A stretch of DNA of 37,255 nt from a virus: positions 1 to 37,255 of the IMG/VR virus record IMGVR_UViG_3300045135_000166; one strand, 5' to 3'. The notes beneath the pieces were generated by a model, which did not search any database, was not told where the DNA came from, and saw only the letters and a program-made list of their open reading frames with translations. The position numbers were made by a program, and so were the translations under genes. This document shows positions 27,853 through 36,057 of this stretch, in pieces; the first letter of the stretch is position 1, and every line of letters starts with the position of its first letter.

Positions 27853-29141
27853 TAAGCTCCTCCGTCAACAGTTACGGTAGGTTGAGCGTTAGCACGGGCT
27901 CTATTGATAGCCTCTTCGTATGAAATTGTTTGTCCACCGCCACCTGTGGCTCCACCGGCGCCTTGTTCGTAGTTACGAATGAACTCGTCACTTGTGCGGA
28001 TCTTCTCCCATTCGTCAGCCCACTTAGAGTCATCACCTCCGTGATCTGACATCCACTTAGCACGACCTTGGTGATACTTAGCTTCAACAGCTTTAGCACG
28101 AGAGTAGGCCATCAACCATTCAGTAACCTGAGTAGCGTTCCAGTTAGCGTCTGGGAAACCTTCTGACAGGATTTTAATATCTTTATCAGAAGCAGGGCCC
28201 GGTGGGAGTGATTGAATAATACCTGCGTTACGCATATTGGTAAAGTCAGTCTTAAGCATAGAGACTGCATCTTGTCCACCAACAACGTCCTTGAACGTAC
28301 TGTAGACAGAACCAAGAGCACCGCCTGTGGGATCAAGAGCAACAAACTTCTCTGCAAGACCTAGTGCCTTACGAGAGGCGGCATCTGCAGTGTAGCCTTC
28401 AGCACCAACCTCACGGATAGCCTGACGGTCTCCTGCGAGTAGCTTAGAAGATGTTGGATAAATCTTTTCGTATGCATCTGCAAGTTTCATTGCACCAGAC
28501 TCAACAAGATCAGCCATACGGCGATGCTCTGGCTTGTCAGACATACGAAGTTCGTCAGCAAAGTTGATGCGAGCAAACTCTAGTGTCTCACGGTCTTCTT
28601 GCTTAAGGTCCGCATCACGTTGATCTTGATCTTGTAGGAATGTTAGACGATCACGCTGAATGTCAAGGTTACGCATTTGAGCTTCATTCTCTTGCTCACG
28701 CAAGCCTAGCTCAGTTTCTTTTGTTGATTTCTCAAAGTCAAACTTCTCCTGACGGAACTTAATGTCGTCTTCACGAGTCTTCTGTTCGTTGGCTTGAGTG
28801 AGTAACTGGAAAGCAGACTTAGTCAGTCCTTGCTGTTGTAGCGCCTTAGCGGCCGCAAACATAGACTTTGAGTCGTTAGGATCAAGGTTCTTAAGGATAC
28901 CACTAGCGGCTTCTGCCTGACGCTCTTGAGCAGTCTTCAAGCCTGTCGCACCGGCAATACCTTCTGCAAGCATCGAGCCCATGATGCCGCCTGAGCCTGC
29001 CACTTGCCCGAGCAGGCCAGACATAGAACCGCCAAGCTGTGATAGGCCTTGCTGTTGTTTCATGATCTCGTCAATACGAGACCTTCTTAAGTCTGCAGGA
29101 TTAGTAAATAACCCCGACATTTGATTAATATCTAATGCCAT
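27852..29141 (-). CDS. Internal virion protein with long coiled coil, 429 aa
   Basis: The N terminus is Gly/Met/Ser-rich (LGGSMSGLLGQVAGSGGIMG), followed by a highly charged coiled coil (FRQEKFDFEKSTKETELGLR onward), then a globular C-terminal half with IIQSLPPGPASDKDIKILSEGFP and MAYSRAKAVEAKYHQGRAKW. Proteins with the latter signatures occur in the ejection cluster of marine podoviruses. It has an AAGGAAG ribosome-binding site. It is probably a component of the internal core. No lytic motif is seen. Confidence 0.6.
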   Translation of the reverse strand: MALDINQMSGLFTNPADLRRSRIDEIMKQQQGLSQLGGSMSGLLGQVAGSGGIMGSMLAEGIAGATGLKTAQERQAEAASGILKNLDPNDSKSMFAAAKALQQQGLTKSAFQLLTQANEQKTREDDIKFRQEKFDFEKSTKETELGLREQENEAQMRNLDIQRDRLTFLQDQDQRDADLKQEDRETLEFARINFADELRMSDKPEHRRMADLVESGAMKLADAYEKIYPTSSKLLAGDRQAIREVGAEGYTADAASRKALGLAEKFVALDPTGGALGSVYSTFKDVVGGQDAVSMLKTDFTNMRNAGIIQSLPPGPASDKDIKILSEGFPDANWNATQVTEWLMAYSRAKAVEAKYHQGRAKWMSDHGGDDSKWADEWEKIRTSDEFIRNYEQGAGGATGGGGQTISYEEAINRARANAQPTVTVDGGA

Positions 29142-29150
29142 GATACTTCC

Positions 29151-29933
29151 TTAAGTTGTAGGCTGATTGAATTTCATCAATCCAAGGCCAAGATTCTGAT
29201 AAAGGTTTGCTTGATTAAGTCCTGCCGCAAGGTTTGCCTGAGCCGCACCTAAGCCGCCTGTGAGTAGACCTTGAGCCGCCTGAGCGCCTGCTGTAGATGC
29301 ACGACCACCAAACTCAGCACCCATTGTCAATGGAGACATACCAAGTTGTTCAACACCAAATGCCTGTTGCATGAGGCCAGTACCACGAGCAATCTGTGCA
29401 TCAAGCTCATTCTGTGCCTGCTGACGTGCCTGCATAGCCAACGCTTGATCTGCCATTGCACGAGCACGTTGTTGTCCTAAGACGTCTGGCTGATACATGC
29501 CGCCAGTGCCTGCCCCTGAGGCCTCACCGGCCAGACGCATACCTAGGCGGCCTGAACCAAAGAGATTCTGACGTAGTGCAACATCTTCCTGTGTGCGTGT
29601 AGGCGCCATGACGTCTTGCATTTGCTGATAGTAGTCAGCAGAACGAGCACCAACGTCCATAGTCGTCGGCAATCCTTGAGCACCTAAGCCCATCAATTCA
29701 TCACGGTACGCTTGAAGAACAGGATCAAGCTGATATCCCGCAGTTTGTCCAGTCTCATCAAAGTAGCCAGTGCCAAAGCCAGTTGTGACAGTGTATGGCT
29801 TGAACTGTGACATTTCTGCCGCTTGTTCGGCAATTGTCTGCTGTGTCTCTGCCGCTTGTTGTGCCGCACTCTTAGCCGCTTGACTTCCTAAGTAACCTGC
29901 ACCTAAGGTGGCGGCGGCTGTCAACCAATCCAT
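29151..29933 (-). CDS. Ala/Gln-rich internal virion protein, 260 aa
   Basis: The start is the ATG at 29931-29933, which overlaps the previous stop (TAATG) and follows GAGG; a frame extending 18 bases upstream is not needed. The N terminus (MDWLTAAATLGAGYLGSQAAKSAAQQAAE) is a hydrophobic then Ala/Gln-rich helix. The remainder is rich in Gln, Ala, Gly and Met. This layout matches the smallest of the podovirus internal or core proteins. Function is inferred from composition and position. Confidence 0.6.
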   Translation of the reverse strand: MDWLTAAATLGAGYLGSQAAKSAAQQAAETQQTIAEQAAEMSQFKPYTVTTGFGTGYFDETGQTAGYQLDPVLQAYRDELMGLGAQGLPTTMDVGARSADYYQQMQDVMAPTRTQEDVALRQNLFGSGRLGMRLAGEASGAGTGGMYQPDVLGQQRARAMADQALAMQARQQAQNELDAQIARGTGLMQQAFGVEQLGMSPLTMGAEFGGRASTAGAQAAQGLLTGGLGAAQANLAAGLNQANLYQNLGLGLMKFNQPTT

Positions 29934-30418
29934 TATGCTGTCCTCTTCCACATATATACTGTAATGAATGGCATCAGGTTAGTTGTACCTGTTGTCGTTG
30001 TTGCTACACCTTTCTCACCACCGGTTTCTTCAGCAGTGTCAAATTCAGTGTCAGTTGAGTCTAAACCTACAAGCACCTTACCGGCACCAAATGCTTCCCA
30101 AGTTCCAAAGCCAAAAGAAGTGGCAGGGTTAGTAGAGCCAACAGAAATGTAAATAGAACCGACAGGGTGTAATGTCTTAATGACGTTCTTGACAAACGCA
30201 CAGTTAGCAACCTGAGTTGTCTCAGCGCTTGTGGCCGCTGTAGGAGCCGTAGGCGTCCCTGTCAATACTGCATTGTTCTCATCTGCCTTGGTTGCAATAG
30301 CAACAGCAATGGCGTTGAACTCGTCATCAATCTCAGTACCTTTGACAATCTTTCCTGCGTTACCTGATGGCAATGAGTCCTTACTGGCAAAGTCTGTCGC
30401 TTTAGTATAGTCAGACAT
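29933..30418 (-). CDS. Tail collar/fibre-type structural protein, 161 aa
   Basis: The protein has a PTAPTAATSAETTQVANCAFVK segment followed by HPVGSIYISVGSTNPATSFG and FGTWEAFGAGKVLVGLD. These signatures are widely found in phage tail fibre and collar proteins. The C terminus (TTGTTNLMPFITVYMWKRTA) matches the closing strand of such domains. It sits between the tail-tube and ejection genes, and its start touches the tail-tube stop. It is probably a minor tail or baseplate-type adhesin. Confidence 0.75.
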   Translation of the reverse strand: MSDYTKATDFASKDSLPSGNAGKIVKGTEIDDEFNAIAVAIATKADENNAVLTGTPTAPTAATSAETTQVANCAFVKNVIKTLHPVGSIYISVGSTNPATSFGFGTWEAFGAGKVLVGLDSTDTEFDTAEETGGEKGVATTTTGTTNLMPFITVYMWKRTA

Positions 30419-31944
30419 TAGTAAATCCTACCTTGTTTAACAAATATATCCATCTTCTGAATGGACAACTCAGAACCATTCACGTTTGCTTCAAAACCTA
30501 CCTGAAGCACTTCTCCAGAACCACCGGCAGATGCACGGGTAGTGTCTGCAAGTGTACCTGATTGATACTCAGCGATATTGTACTCTCCTACGTTGTACTC
30601 GTACACTGTACGGGTTGCTAGGACAGCAGGATAAGACTGATATGAGTCAGTATAGTCAAAGCCTGCTTTAAGTACAAAGTCCTGACCAGAGCCTCCGATG
30701 ACTGTTACAGAGATTCGCTTAAGAATCTTAACCTGTGTTGAGTCACCAAAGTCAAAATAGTTAGTGTAATACTTCAAACGGTAGATATCACCGTTGTCAG
30801 TGTAGCCGTTATATTGTGCAATACCATCTGCCTGAGCAAAGTACAGACTATTCGGTAACGACAGCATTGCTGTTTGTGTTTGGTTATCCCAAAGGGTTAC
30901 ACGAGCAGAACCATCCTGCAGTGGCTGTCTCATGTCGAAACAGTAGATACGTTGGTAGCCCGGAAGTAATAACAAATAGAAAGCATCGTCAGACGAGTAG
31001 ACAGAACGAATAGTATCTGCAGAGACACCGTGGATATCCCGTACAAGATCATCACGGACGTTCTTAGAAATGTCCCGCATTGGGAGTGACTTCTCTTGAA
31101 TGACTCGACCTAATGTACGAAGACCATCGTCAGACAGGAAGATAATGTCAGTACCAGTGTTCTGGATGCTATCACGAGCATGACAACCAACGCCTTGGAT
31201 AACTTCAACAAGACGTAAAGTTGCAGGGTCTAATGTCTCTTGAGAATCTGTATCACCGAAGACAACAACCGACTGCTCACAGAAAATGATTAACTGACCA
31301 TTCTGAGCACCTAGGCCAACAATACGGTCAGCACCTTGCGTAAAGATAGCTGTAAGGTCAATAGAGCCTGCTGAGCCTGTTCCCCAAGCCGCACCGTCGA
31401 GAAGGTCAGACCAATACAATGTTACCTTGTCTGCTGTCGTATCAGCGGCCCATAAGCGACCATAAGCAGACAACACAACATTAGCTAGCGGGACAGTACC
31501 TGAGTATGTTGCTTCGTCTTCAACGTCGGTAATTGTTCCTGCAACAGCATCATAGACCATTGGCTTATATGCACGTTGGAAGAAGTAGGCTTTATCGTTG
31601 AGGGTTGCTACAGACCAGTTAGAGTCCGTAATCGTGTTGTCGGTTGTTGGGGTGATTGTAGTAAGTGTTGAAGTGCCTGAGTAGAACGCAGTGTCAGACC
31701 ATGAGAGAATAGTCTCTGATCCTGCAATGTCAATAAACCGATGCAAGCCTTTCAGGTTAACACCGGTAGATCCACTGGTTAAATAAGACCAACCTTTACG
31801 AGCACCTAAACGACCATACTTGTCAATCACACAATTATCAGCCTGCAGAGCAAAACCTGCGGCAAGAGTGATCGAAGACTCCTGAGTGTTGAGCCCGTAG
31901 AATCCCGGAGCGGCAACACTAGAGCTAGCCAGTTTAGCTGTCAT
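30418..31944 (-). CDS. Tail tubular protein B-like (nozzle), 508 aa
   Basis: This 508-aa beta-rich protein begins with AAPGFYGLNTQESSITLAAG and DNCVIDKYGRLGARKGW, the typical opening of podovirus tail tube/nozzle proteins (T7 gp12-type, also similar to P22 DNA-stabilising proteins). It contains repeating beta-propeller-like segments (IVGLGAQNGQLIIFCEQSVV and SDDGLRTLGRVIQEKSLP). It overlaps the upstream adaptor gene (ATGA), which is its structural partner. It forms the lower part of the short tail through which DNA passes. Confidence 0.82.
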   Translation of the reverse strand: MTAKLASSSVAAPGFYGLNTQESSITLAAGFALQADNCVIDKYGRLGARKGWSYLTSGSTGVNLKGLHRFIDIAGSETILSWSDTAFYSGTSTLTTITPTTDNTITDSNWSVATLNDKAYFFQRAYKPMVYDAVAGTITDVEDEATYSGTVPLANVVLSAYGRLWAADTTADKVTLYWSDLLDGAAWGTGSAGSIDLTAIFTQGADRIVGLGAQNGQLIIFCEQSVVVFGDTDSQETLDPATLRLVEVIQGVGCHARDSIQNTGTDIIFLSDDGLRTLGRVIQEKSLPMRDISKNVRDDLVRDIHGVSADTIRSVYSSDDAFYLLLLPGYQRIYCFDMRQPLQDGSARVTLWDNQTQTAMLSLPNSLYFAQADGIAQYNGYTDNGDIYRLKYYTNYFDFGDSTQVKILKRISVTVIGGSGQDFVLKAGFDYTDSYQSYPAVLATRTVYEYNVGEYNIAEYQSGTLADTTRASAGGSGEVLQVGFEANVNGSELSIQKMDIFVKQGRIY

Positions 31945-32588
31945 ACTGTTTTCCAGACTTCTTCAGAATGCTTAGCGGCATCTAAAGCAATTGAATCATT
32001 CCACGCACGAACTGCATTAGCATATGCTGATACTGCACTTGCACCGCCATCTTCTCCACGCTCTTCAACAGCCTTAGCATACGCTAGTAACTGCACAGGC
32101 GGAGCAGGGACATACAGTGAGTCAGTATCGTCGACCATGTCAGCAGTCCTTAACACACAGTTGACACGGAGAGTATATGCTTTATCAGGAATAGGATACA
32201 CGTCAATCTGACTGTCATCATCCAAAGACAAACCATTGAAGGCATAATACATAGGCGAGCCTGTTACTTGATCCGTCAATAAGAACTTTTCATTCATCCA
32301 TTGAGATGACTTAGGTTGCATAAAGACGTTATCAGTATCGTTAATTACGTCAAGGATGGTAATACGATTACCAGACCCATTCAGTTCATAACTAAAGACA
32401 TCTGCAGTTGTGTTTGTACTTAAGGTAACACGCAAGCCAGACCAGTTGTGTGAGTCTTCTACTTCTCTTTTAGCGTCATTAACTAAGACACCAATTAAAG
32501 ATGAATAAGGAGTCTCATCAACGGTAGCTACTGTGCGCTCTCGTAGCCGCTTGAGTACATTGTTTACTGTTTCTAAATATGTTGCCAT
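31941..32588 (-). CDS. Tail tubular protein A-like (adaptor), 215 aa
   Basis: This 215-aa protein has the T7 gp11-type layout: an N-terminal helix (MATYLETVNNVLKRLRERTVA) then LVNDAKREVEDSHNWSGLR, followed by sheet-rich middle and helices near the end (YAKAVEERGEDGG ... AVRAWNDSIALDAAKH). Adaptors form the ring between portal and nozzle. It is the first gene behind a consensus promoter and overlaps the nozzle gene by four bases, so both would be made in similar amounts. Confidence 0.85.
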   Translation of the reverse strand: MATYLETVNNVLKRLRERTVATVDETPYSSLIGVLVNDAKREVEDSHNWSGLRVTLSTNTTADVFSYELNGSGNRITILDVINDTDNVFMQPKSSQWMNEKFLLTDQVTGSPMYYAFNGLSLDDDSQIDVYPIPDKAYTLRVNCVLRTADMVDDTDSLYVPAPPVQLLAYAKAVEERGEDGGASAVSAYANAVRAWNDSIALDAAKHSEEVWKTV

Positions 32589-32608
32589 TACAAACTCTCT
32601 TTAGATCA

Positions 32609-32637
32609 ATTATAGCATACTTTTGAACAAATGTCAA
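32609..32637 (-). promoter_or_regulatory. Consensus sigma70 promoter for tail genes
   Basis: On the - strand, TTGACA (32632-32637), 17 bases, TATAAT (32609-32614) with TATGC extending the -10. Both hexamers are perfect. TTGACATTT and TATGCTATAAT are shared with the main late promoter at 10058-10086. It lies in the 52-bp gap before the adaptor gene. Confidence 0.9.
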
Positions 32638-32640
32638 GCA

Positions 32641-32913
32641 CTACCATTTAACACGATTGGCCCAATAGGCCGCCGATAGTTTACCTTTAGAGATGTTCTT
32701 AGCGTGTCTAGCTTTAAAACTACGTCTACGGGCTTTCTCAGCCGCTGTACGAGGATTTTTACCTGCTCCTGATACTCCTTGCTGTCCAAAGCGAATGAGT
32801 TTGATAGTGGAGCCCTCCTTGGCTAAGACAGCATGTGACTTGGTAGGATGGTTAGGAGTACGCTTAGGTTTGTTGTAACCAGAGAATGTTTCACCACGAT
32901 ATGTAATAGCCAT
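32641..32913 (-). CDS. Conserved basic phage protein, 90 aa
   Basis: This 90-aa, very basic protein has IRFGQQGVSGAGKNPRTAAEKARRRSFKARH and ends NISKGKLSAAYWANRVKW, a signature found in many phages without known function. It is probably a DNA-binding or virion-associated protein. Its start meets the stop of the 306-aa gene, and it is followed directly by the tail promoter. Confidence 0.75.
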   Translation of the reverse strand: MAITYRGETFSGYNKPKRTPNHPTKSHAVLAKEGSTIKLIRFGQQGVSGAGKNPRTAAEKARRRSFKARHAKNISKGKLSAAYWANRVKW

Positions 32914-33833
32914 TAGAATGGGGTCCCGTAACCAACGTCCCCACCTGTGGGACTTTCACCATAGCCGCCACCTGCTGAGTAGCCGCCACCATCATCTCCA
33001 CCGCCTGTATAAGCATCCATCTCATAGTCGGTAACAACTGGAGTAGGGGCAACAACCACAGGTGCTTCATAGCCCGGAGCCAATACAGTTCCCACACCTG
33101 CCGGTAACAGCGTAGGATTGGTTGCAAGATTAGACGTAAACAAACCTTGTGTTGCAGGTGCTCGTAATCCATAGTTAAAAGAACTTGCAGGCATATTTGC
33201 TACACTTGTAATTAACGGAACACTGGTTGCCCCGGGAGCACGACCAACAGCGGGTCCGTCACTACCACCTCCTAAGAACCCGCTTAATAGACCAAGAACA
33301 GAAGGTCCTTTGTCAATAAACGCTGGCTGATAACCGGTAGAACTAAACCCAAGATTACCTTGTCTTAATTGAGATTCTAACACTTGTGGGTTTTCGACTA
33401 ATTGCTCGATAGCCGCTTTAGAGAAGCCTTGCTGTTCAAGTGCGCTTTCTAGCTTAGATTGCTCCATCGCATCGATACCTGCACCGACCATCATACCTGC
33501 AGGTCCTAGTATACCGCCAAGCTCTGCCACTGGACGAGCGGTGCCTGTAAGGACACCAACAGCCCGTTCAAGACTTGCTTGACGTCTAGCTTCTTGTTGA
33601 GCAGGTGTCAGCCTCTCATTGTTGTCATCCCCGGCATCTTGAGTTCTAACAACTTCTTGACCTAACGGAGTACTTGCAATAGTTTCTGCAAGTGCTTCAT
33701 CAACAGGATCAGTTGTTGTTTGATCATACTGACCTAACAGCATACCACGGATATTTTTGATGCGCTGAAGATACTGGTAGAAGGACTCATTAGGTAAACG
33801 AGCAAATGGATCAGTTGTATCTGTAGTAGCCAT
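32913..33833 (-). CDS. Structural-region protein with Gly-rich C terminus, 306 aa
   Basis: Residues 1-190 are helical and acidic with a hydrophobic segment (PVAELGGILGPAGMMVGAGID), and the C-terminal 60 residues are Gly/Tyr/Ser-rich (TGGGDDGGGYSAGGGYGESP). The start meets the previous stop. It has no recognised domain. Its position among head-tail proteins suggests a virion component, and the hydrophobic stretch could be a membrane segment. Confidence 0.5.
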   Translation of the reverse strand: MATTDTTDPFARLPNESFYQYLQRIKNIRGMLLGQYDQTTTDPVDEALAETIASTPLGQEVVRTQDAGDDNNERLTPAQQEARRQASLERAVGVLTGTARPVAELGGILGPAGMMVGAGIDAMEQSKLESALEQQGFSKAAIEQLVENPQVLESQLRQGNLGFSSTGYQPAFIDKGPSVLGLLSGFLGGGSDGPAVGRAPGATSVPLITSVANMPASSFNYGLRAPATQGLFTSNLATNPTLLPAGVGTVLAPGYEAPVVVAPTPVVTDYEMDAYTGGGDDGGGYSAGGGYGESPTGGDVGYGTPF

Positions 33834-34171
33834 TATCCACCCTGAATAATATCGTTGTGTTCAATTAACGAGACAAGTAATGTCATTGGTGCGCTTGAGC
33901 TTGCCTTGATCTTGTCACCTGCCTGCATATAGATAAACTCGTTGTAGTCACCACCAATCTGAAAGAAGTTCTTAGCAGATAATGAGTAACCATCAAAGAT
34001 AGGAAACGAAGTACTTTCTGAGGCATCATAATATTCTACATCAAAAGTCGCCGTAGAGCCAGAAGTATTTGTCACATACAGCATAACCCACTCAGCTTTC
34101 TTGCTTGAGGGAACTGTGTACACATCTGTTAGGGTTGTCGTTAAGACTGCACCTACGCTTTTCTTGAGCAT
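33833..34171 (-). CDS. Small beta-sandwich virion-type protein, 112 aa
   Basis: This 112-aa protein is beta-rich (TTLTDVYTVPSSKKAEWVMLYVTN ... SLSAKNFFQIGGDYNEFIYMQAGDKIKASS), matching small phage structural proteins that decorate heads or tails. The start overlaps the holin stop. The pattern TLTDVYTVP ... YLQAGDxI is seen in proteins of many marine phages. The exact location in the virion is not known. Confidence 0.65.
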   Translation of the reverse strand: MLKKSVGAVLTTTLTDVYTVPSSKKAEWVMLYVTNTSGSTATFDVEYYDASESTSFPIFDGYSLSAKNFFQIGGDYNEFIYMQAGDKIKASSSAPMTLLVSLIEHNDIIQGG

Positions 34172-34548
34172 TACTTACCCTTCTTTAGGTTCATTAGTTT
34201 GTCTGCACCTTTGACACCAAAGGAAGCTGAGACAGCAATGAATAATAAATATTGATACCATTCTGGTAGATTATTCAATACTTCAAATCCCGCTTTAACA
34301 CGCTCAATGATTGATACATCGTCAATTGCAATAGAGTATGCTACTGCCGCAATAGGTAGCGCAAGTATGATAGACCAGAACTCATCCTTCCAAGAGTTGC
34401 TTGTAGCGTCAGCCATCTTAGCTTCCCAGTCAGCGTCGTTCTGAATTGCTTGAATCTTACGCTCTTGGATAGCTTTCTTCTCATCAGCCTTGCCCTTGAT
34501 AAAGTCTTTAGCAAGATCGACAGCAGGGCCGATGAGTAGGTTAAGCAT
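34171..34548 (-). CDS. Holin, GTA 3TM-like
   Basis: This 125-aa protein has a charged cytoplasmic N terminus, then transmembrane helices at about residues 58-75 (WSIILALPIAAVAYSIAI) and 98-112. The segment DEFWSI..LP ... GFEVLNNLPEWYQYLLFIAVSASFGVKG matches the holin family found in gene-transfer agents and many marine phages. It would let the endolysin cross the membrane. It overlaps the EF-hand gene by eight bases, placing both in one lysis cassette far from the endolysin gene. Confidence 0.8.
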   Translation of the reverse strand: MLNLLIGPAVDLAKDFIKGKADEKKAIQERKIQAIQNDADWEAKMADATSNSWKDEFWSIILALPIAAVAYSIAIDDVSIIERVKAGFEVLNNLPEWYQYLLFIAVSASFGVKGADKLMNLKKGK

Positions 34549-34855
34549 CTTTCTTGCCCTTCAAAGCGGAAGCACCAAAGAACGCTGATACAAGTACAGC
34601 AATGGAGGCAAAGTATGTTGGAGCGATGTCAGCAATTAACTGAGCGGCTGTACCCATAGCGAAGGCATCAGCAAGAAAGATACCAAATGGATACAATAGA
34701 AGACCAATAAGAGCAAACCAAGCCATCTTACGAATTGAGTCACGTTGTGCATCCTCATCTTCCATACGTCTACGCATATCTTCTAACATGATCTTACGCT
34801 CTTGCTCGTCAAGAACACCGTCACCGTTGAGATCGTATTTCTCTAGATCTGTCAT
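34541..34855 (-). CDS. EF-hand membrane protein in the lysis cluster, 104 aa
   Basis: The N terminus holds a perfect EF-hand loop, DLNGDGVLDEQE (residues 8-19), with Asp8, Asn10, Asp12, Asp16 and Glu19 as calcium ligands. Two transmembrane segments follow (about 42-65, WFALIGLLLYPFGIFLADAF, and 70-98). It overlaps the holin gene. Calcium-responsive control of holin timing is possible but unproven; it could also be a second holin or antiholin. The ligand pattern is directly visible. Confidence 0.65.
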   Translation of the reverse strand: MTDLEKYDLNGDGVLDEQERKIMLEDMRRRMEDEDAQRDSIRKMAWFALIGLLLYPFGIFLADAFAMGTAAQLIADIAPTYFASIAVLVSAFFGASALKGKKDA

Positions 34856-35031
34856 TAGTTACCTTCTTTCTTGATTGGTAGGCAGAGCATTCCACGAGGG
34901 TCTTCAGGATCATTCATAACAATCAAGGCTTCTCTAAAGCAATCTTCAGGATTGTTAAATTCTTTAGTCTCTACAATCTGAAAAATCCCTTGCTGTAGAG
35001 CTAAAGCGTATACGCCTAATGTAATCCACAT
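34855..35031 (-). CDS. Small protein of unknown function, 58 aa
   Basis: The peptide starts MWITLGVYALALQQGIFQIV and ends RGMLCLPIKKEGN. It starts at the ATG at 35029-35031, behind AGAGGA, and its TAA overlaps the next start (TAATG). The N terminus is hydrophobic but lacks a lipobox or clear signal cleavage. It lies among lysis genes and may be membrane-associated. No family is recognised. Confidence 0.65.
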   Translation of the reverse strand: MWITLGVYALALQQGIFQIVETKEFNNPEDCFREALIVMNDPEDPRGMLCLPIKKEGN

Positions 35032-35032
35032 C

Positions 35033-35482
35033 TTAGCGTCCTCTTACCTTGACAAGCCAATAAACTGCGTAAACAGCAAACCCAACAACACCAAGGATGC
35101 CAATGGTAGCAACAATACCAATAGCCCAGTCTTTAATAAGTTTCTTTCTACGGGCTTTCTTAGCGGCTTCTCGTTTGGCTTGGTTTTCACGGAGTGTCTT
35201 TCTGTTGTGGATAAAGTTGCAGTAGTCATCCCATAGTCCGGGTCTACCTGCATATATAAACTGTTGTTTAATTTCGGCTTCATGGCGTTTAATGTCTTCT
35301 AAAGCCCAGAAGGCTTCCATATCACCATCTGCGGCAGACTTCTCAATATCTGCTTTAGCATCTGCAAGTTTAGTAAGGTCTTTTCCCATTTGTCCAACAG
35401 ACTGGACATTACCTGCAAACTCTTTGATAGCTCCAATAGCTTCATTGGCTATCTTGATGGCGGCAATGGCTTCAAATATCAT
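35033..35482 (-). CDS. Membrane-anchored protein of the lysis region, 149 aa
   Basis: The 149-aa product has a helical N-terminal half (MIFEAIAAIKIANEAIGAIK ... DLTKLADAKADIEKS), a basic stretch (REAAKKARRKKLIKD) and a C-terminal transmembrane helix (about residues 119-146). The topology of a soluble coiled coil on a C-terminal anchor is seen in some spanin-like and holin-associated proteins of marine podoviruses, but orientation and function are inferred. It overlaps the next gene by 11 bases. Confidence 0.6.
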   Translation of the reverse strand: MIFEAIAAIKIANEAIGAIKEFAGNVQSVGQMGKDLTKLADAKADIEKSAADGDMEAFWALEDIKRHEAEIKQQFIYAGRPGLWDDYCNFIHNRKTLRENQAKREAAKKARRKKLIKDWAIGIVATIGILGVVGFAVYAVYWLVKVRGR

Positions 35483-35666
35483 AGTCGGACTTCCTTCCTA
35501 AAGCCCGTTGTACAGTCTCTGTCTCATATATGCGGATGCCAGTCCAGACCAGTGTGAATAACGCCGCCAATGGAGGCAACAGTTCACCAATAGTTCCTAC
35601 TACTGTTAAAACACTAACTGCATCGACTACTTGTTTAGTGCCTTCTGTTGCCATATGCGATGCCAT
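35472..35666 (-). CDS. Probable second holin, one or two membrane segments, 64 aa
   Basis: This 64-aa protein has a hydrophobic stretch at about residues 17-46 (VSVLTVVGTIGELLPPLAAL then FTLVWTGIRIYETE), wide enough for one long or two short helices broken at the Pro pair. The tail is RALGRKSDYDI. Proteins with IRIYETETVQRALGR near the end occur as holin candidates in marine podoviruses. The ATG at 35664-35666 follows AAGGAAACAGG. It is the first gene of the lysis block. Confidence 0.65.
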   Translation of the reverse strand: MASHMATEGTKQVVDAVSVLTVVGTIGELLPPLAALFTLVWTGIRIYETETVQRALGRKSDYDI

Positions 35667-35675
35667 CCTGTTTCC

Positions 35676-35750
35676 TTAGATTGTATCAGCTTCTTGAATC
35701 GTTAGCTCACCCGCCTCAACCTGACGCATGATTTCTGCGTAGTGGGCCAT
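35676..35750 (-). CDS. Possible micro-peptide, 24 aa
   Basis: The frame encodes MAHYAEIMRQVEAGELTIQE followed by ADTI. It starts at the ATG at 35748-35750, behind GAGG (eight-base spacing) embedded in the last codons of the previous gene, and ends nine bases before the holin-like gene. Short helical peptides of this kind recur next to tail fibres in marine phages. The size makes it uncertain. Confidence 0.4.
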   Translation of the reverse strand: MAHYAEIMRQVEAGELTIQEADTI

Positions 35751-35753
35751 CTG

Positions 35754-36005
35754 TTAAACCTCTTGTGAATCAAGGTGCGCCTGATAAGCCGCCTTCACTG
35801 CATCTGTATGCACTGCCGCACAGATCGCCTGTACCTGTGCATCTTCACCTGATGCATCATCGGTAGGTGCAACTACGTGACGGTGATAACTGCGGGACAA
35901 CTCGACGCCATCCTCTTTGACTACCGTAGCTGTACGCACCTGAACGTGCTTGTAGTCACCTACGATTTCAATCTTGTCTACTTTAGTTTCTTTGGTTAGT
36001 GCCAT
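35754..36005 (-). CDS. Conserved phage protein of unknown function, 83 aa
   Basis: This 83-aa protein (MALTKETKVDKIEIVGDYKHVQVRT ... DGVELSRSYHRHVVAP) matches a conserved small phage family of unknown function that usually sits beside tail fibre genes. The C-terminal part (AQVQAICAAVHTDAVKAAYQAHLD) is helical. An AGGAG ribosome-binding site precedes the ATG. The position between fibres and lysis genes is typical. Confidence 0.7.
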   Translation of the reverse strand: MALTKETKVDKIEIVGDYKHVQVRTATVVKEDGVELSRSYHRHVVAPTDDASGEDAQVQAICAAVHTDAVKAAYQAHLDSQEV

Positions 36006-36033
36006 TGTTTTCTCCTTTGGCTTGGACTGTCAG

Positions 36034-36053
36034 TCACCAGAGTCCACTGGTGA
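36034..36053. other. Hairpin between fibre and 83-aa protein genes
   Basis: TCACCAG-AGTCCA-CTGGTGA is a perfect 7-bp inverted repeat lying just after the fibre gene. There is no T-tract, so it is not a standard terminator. It may protect or space the transcript. Confidence 0.5.
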
Positions 36054-36057
36054 TAAA

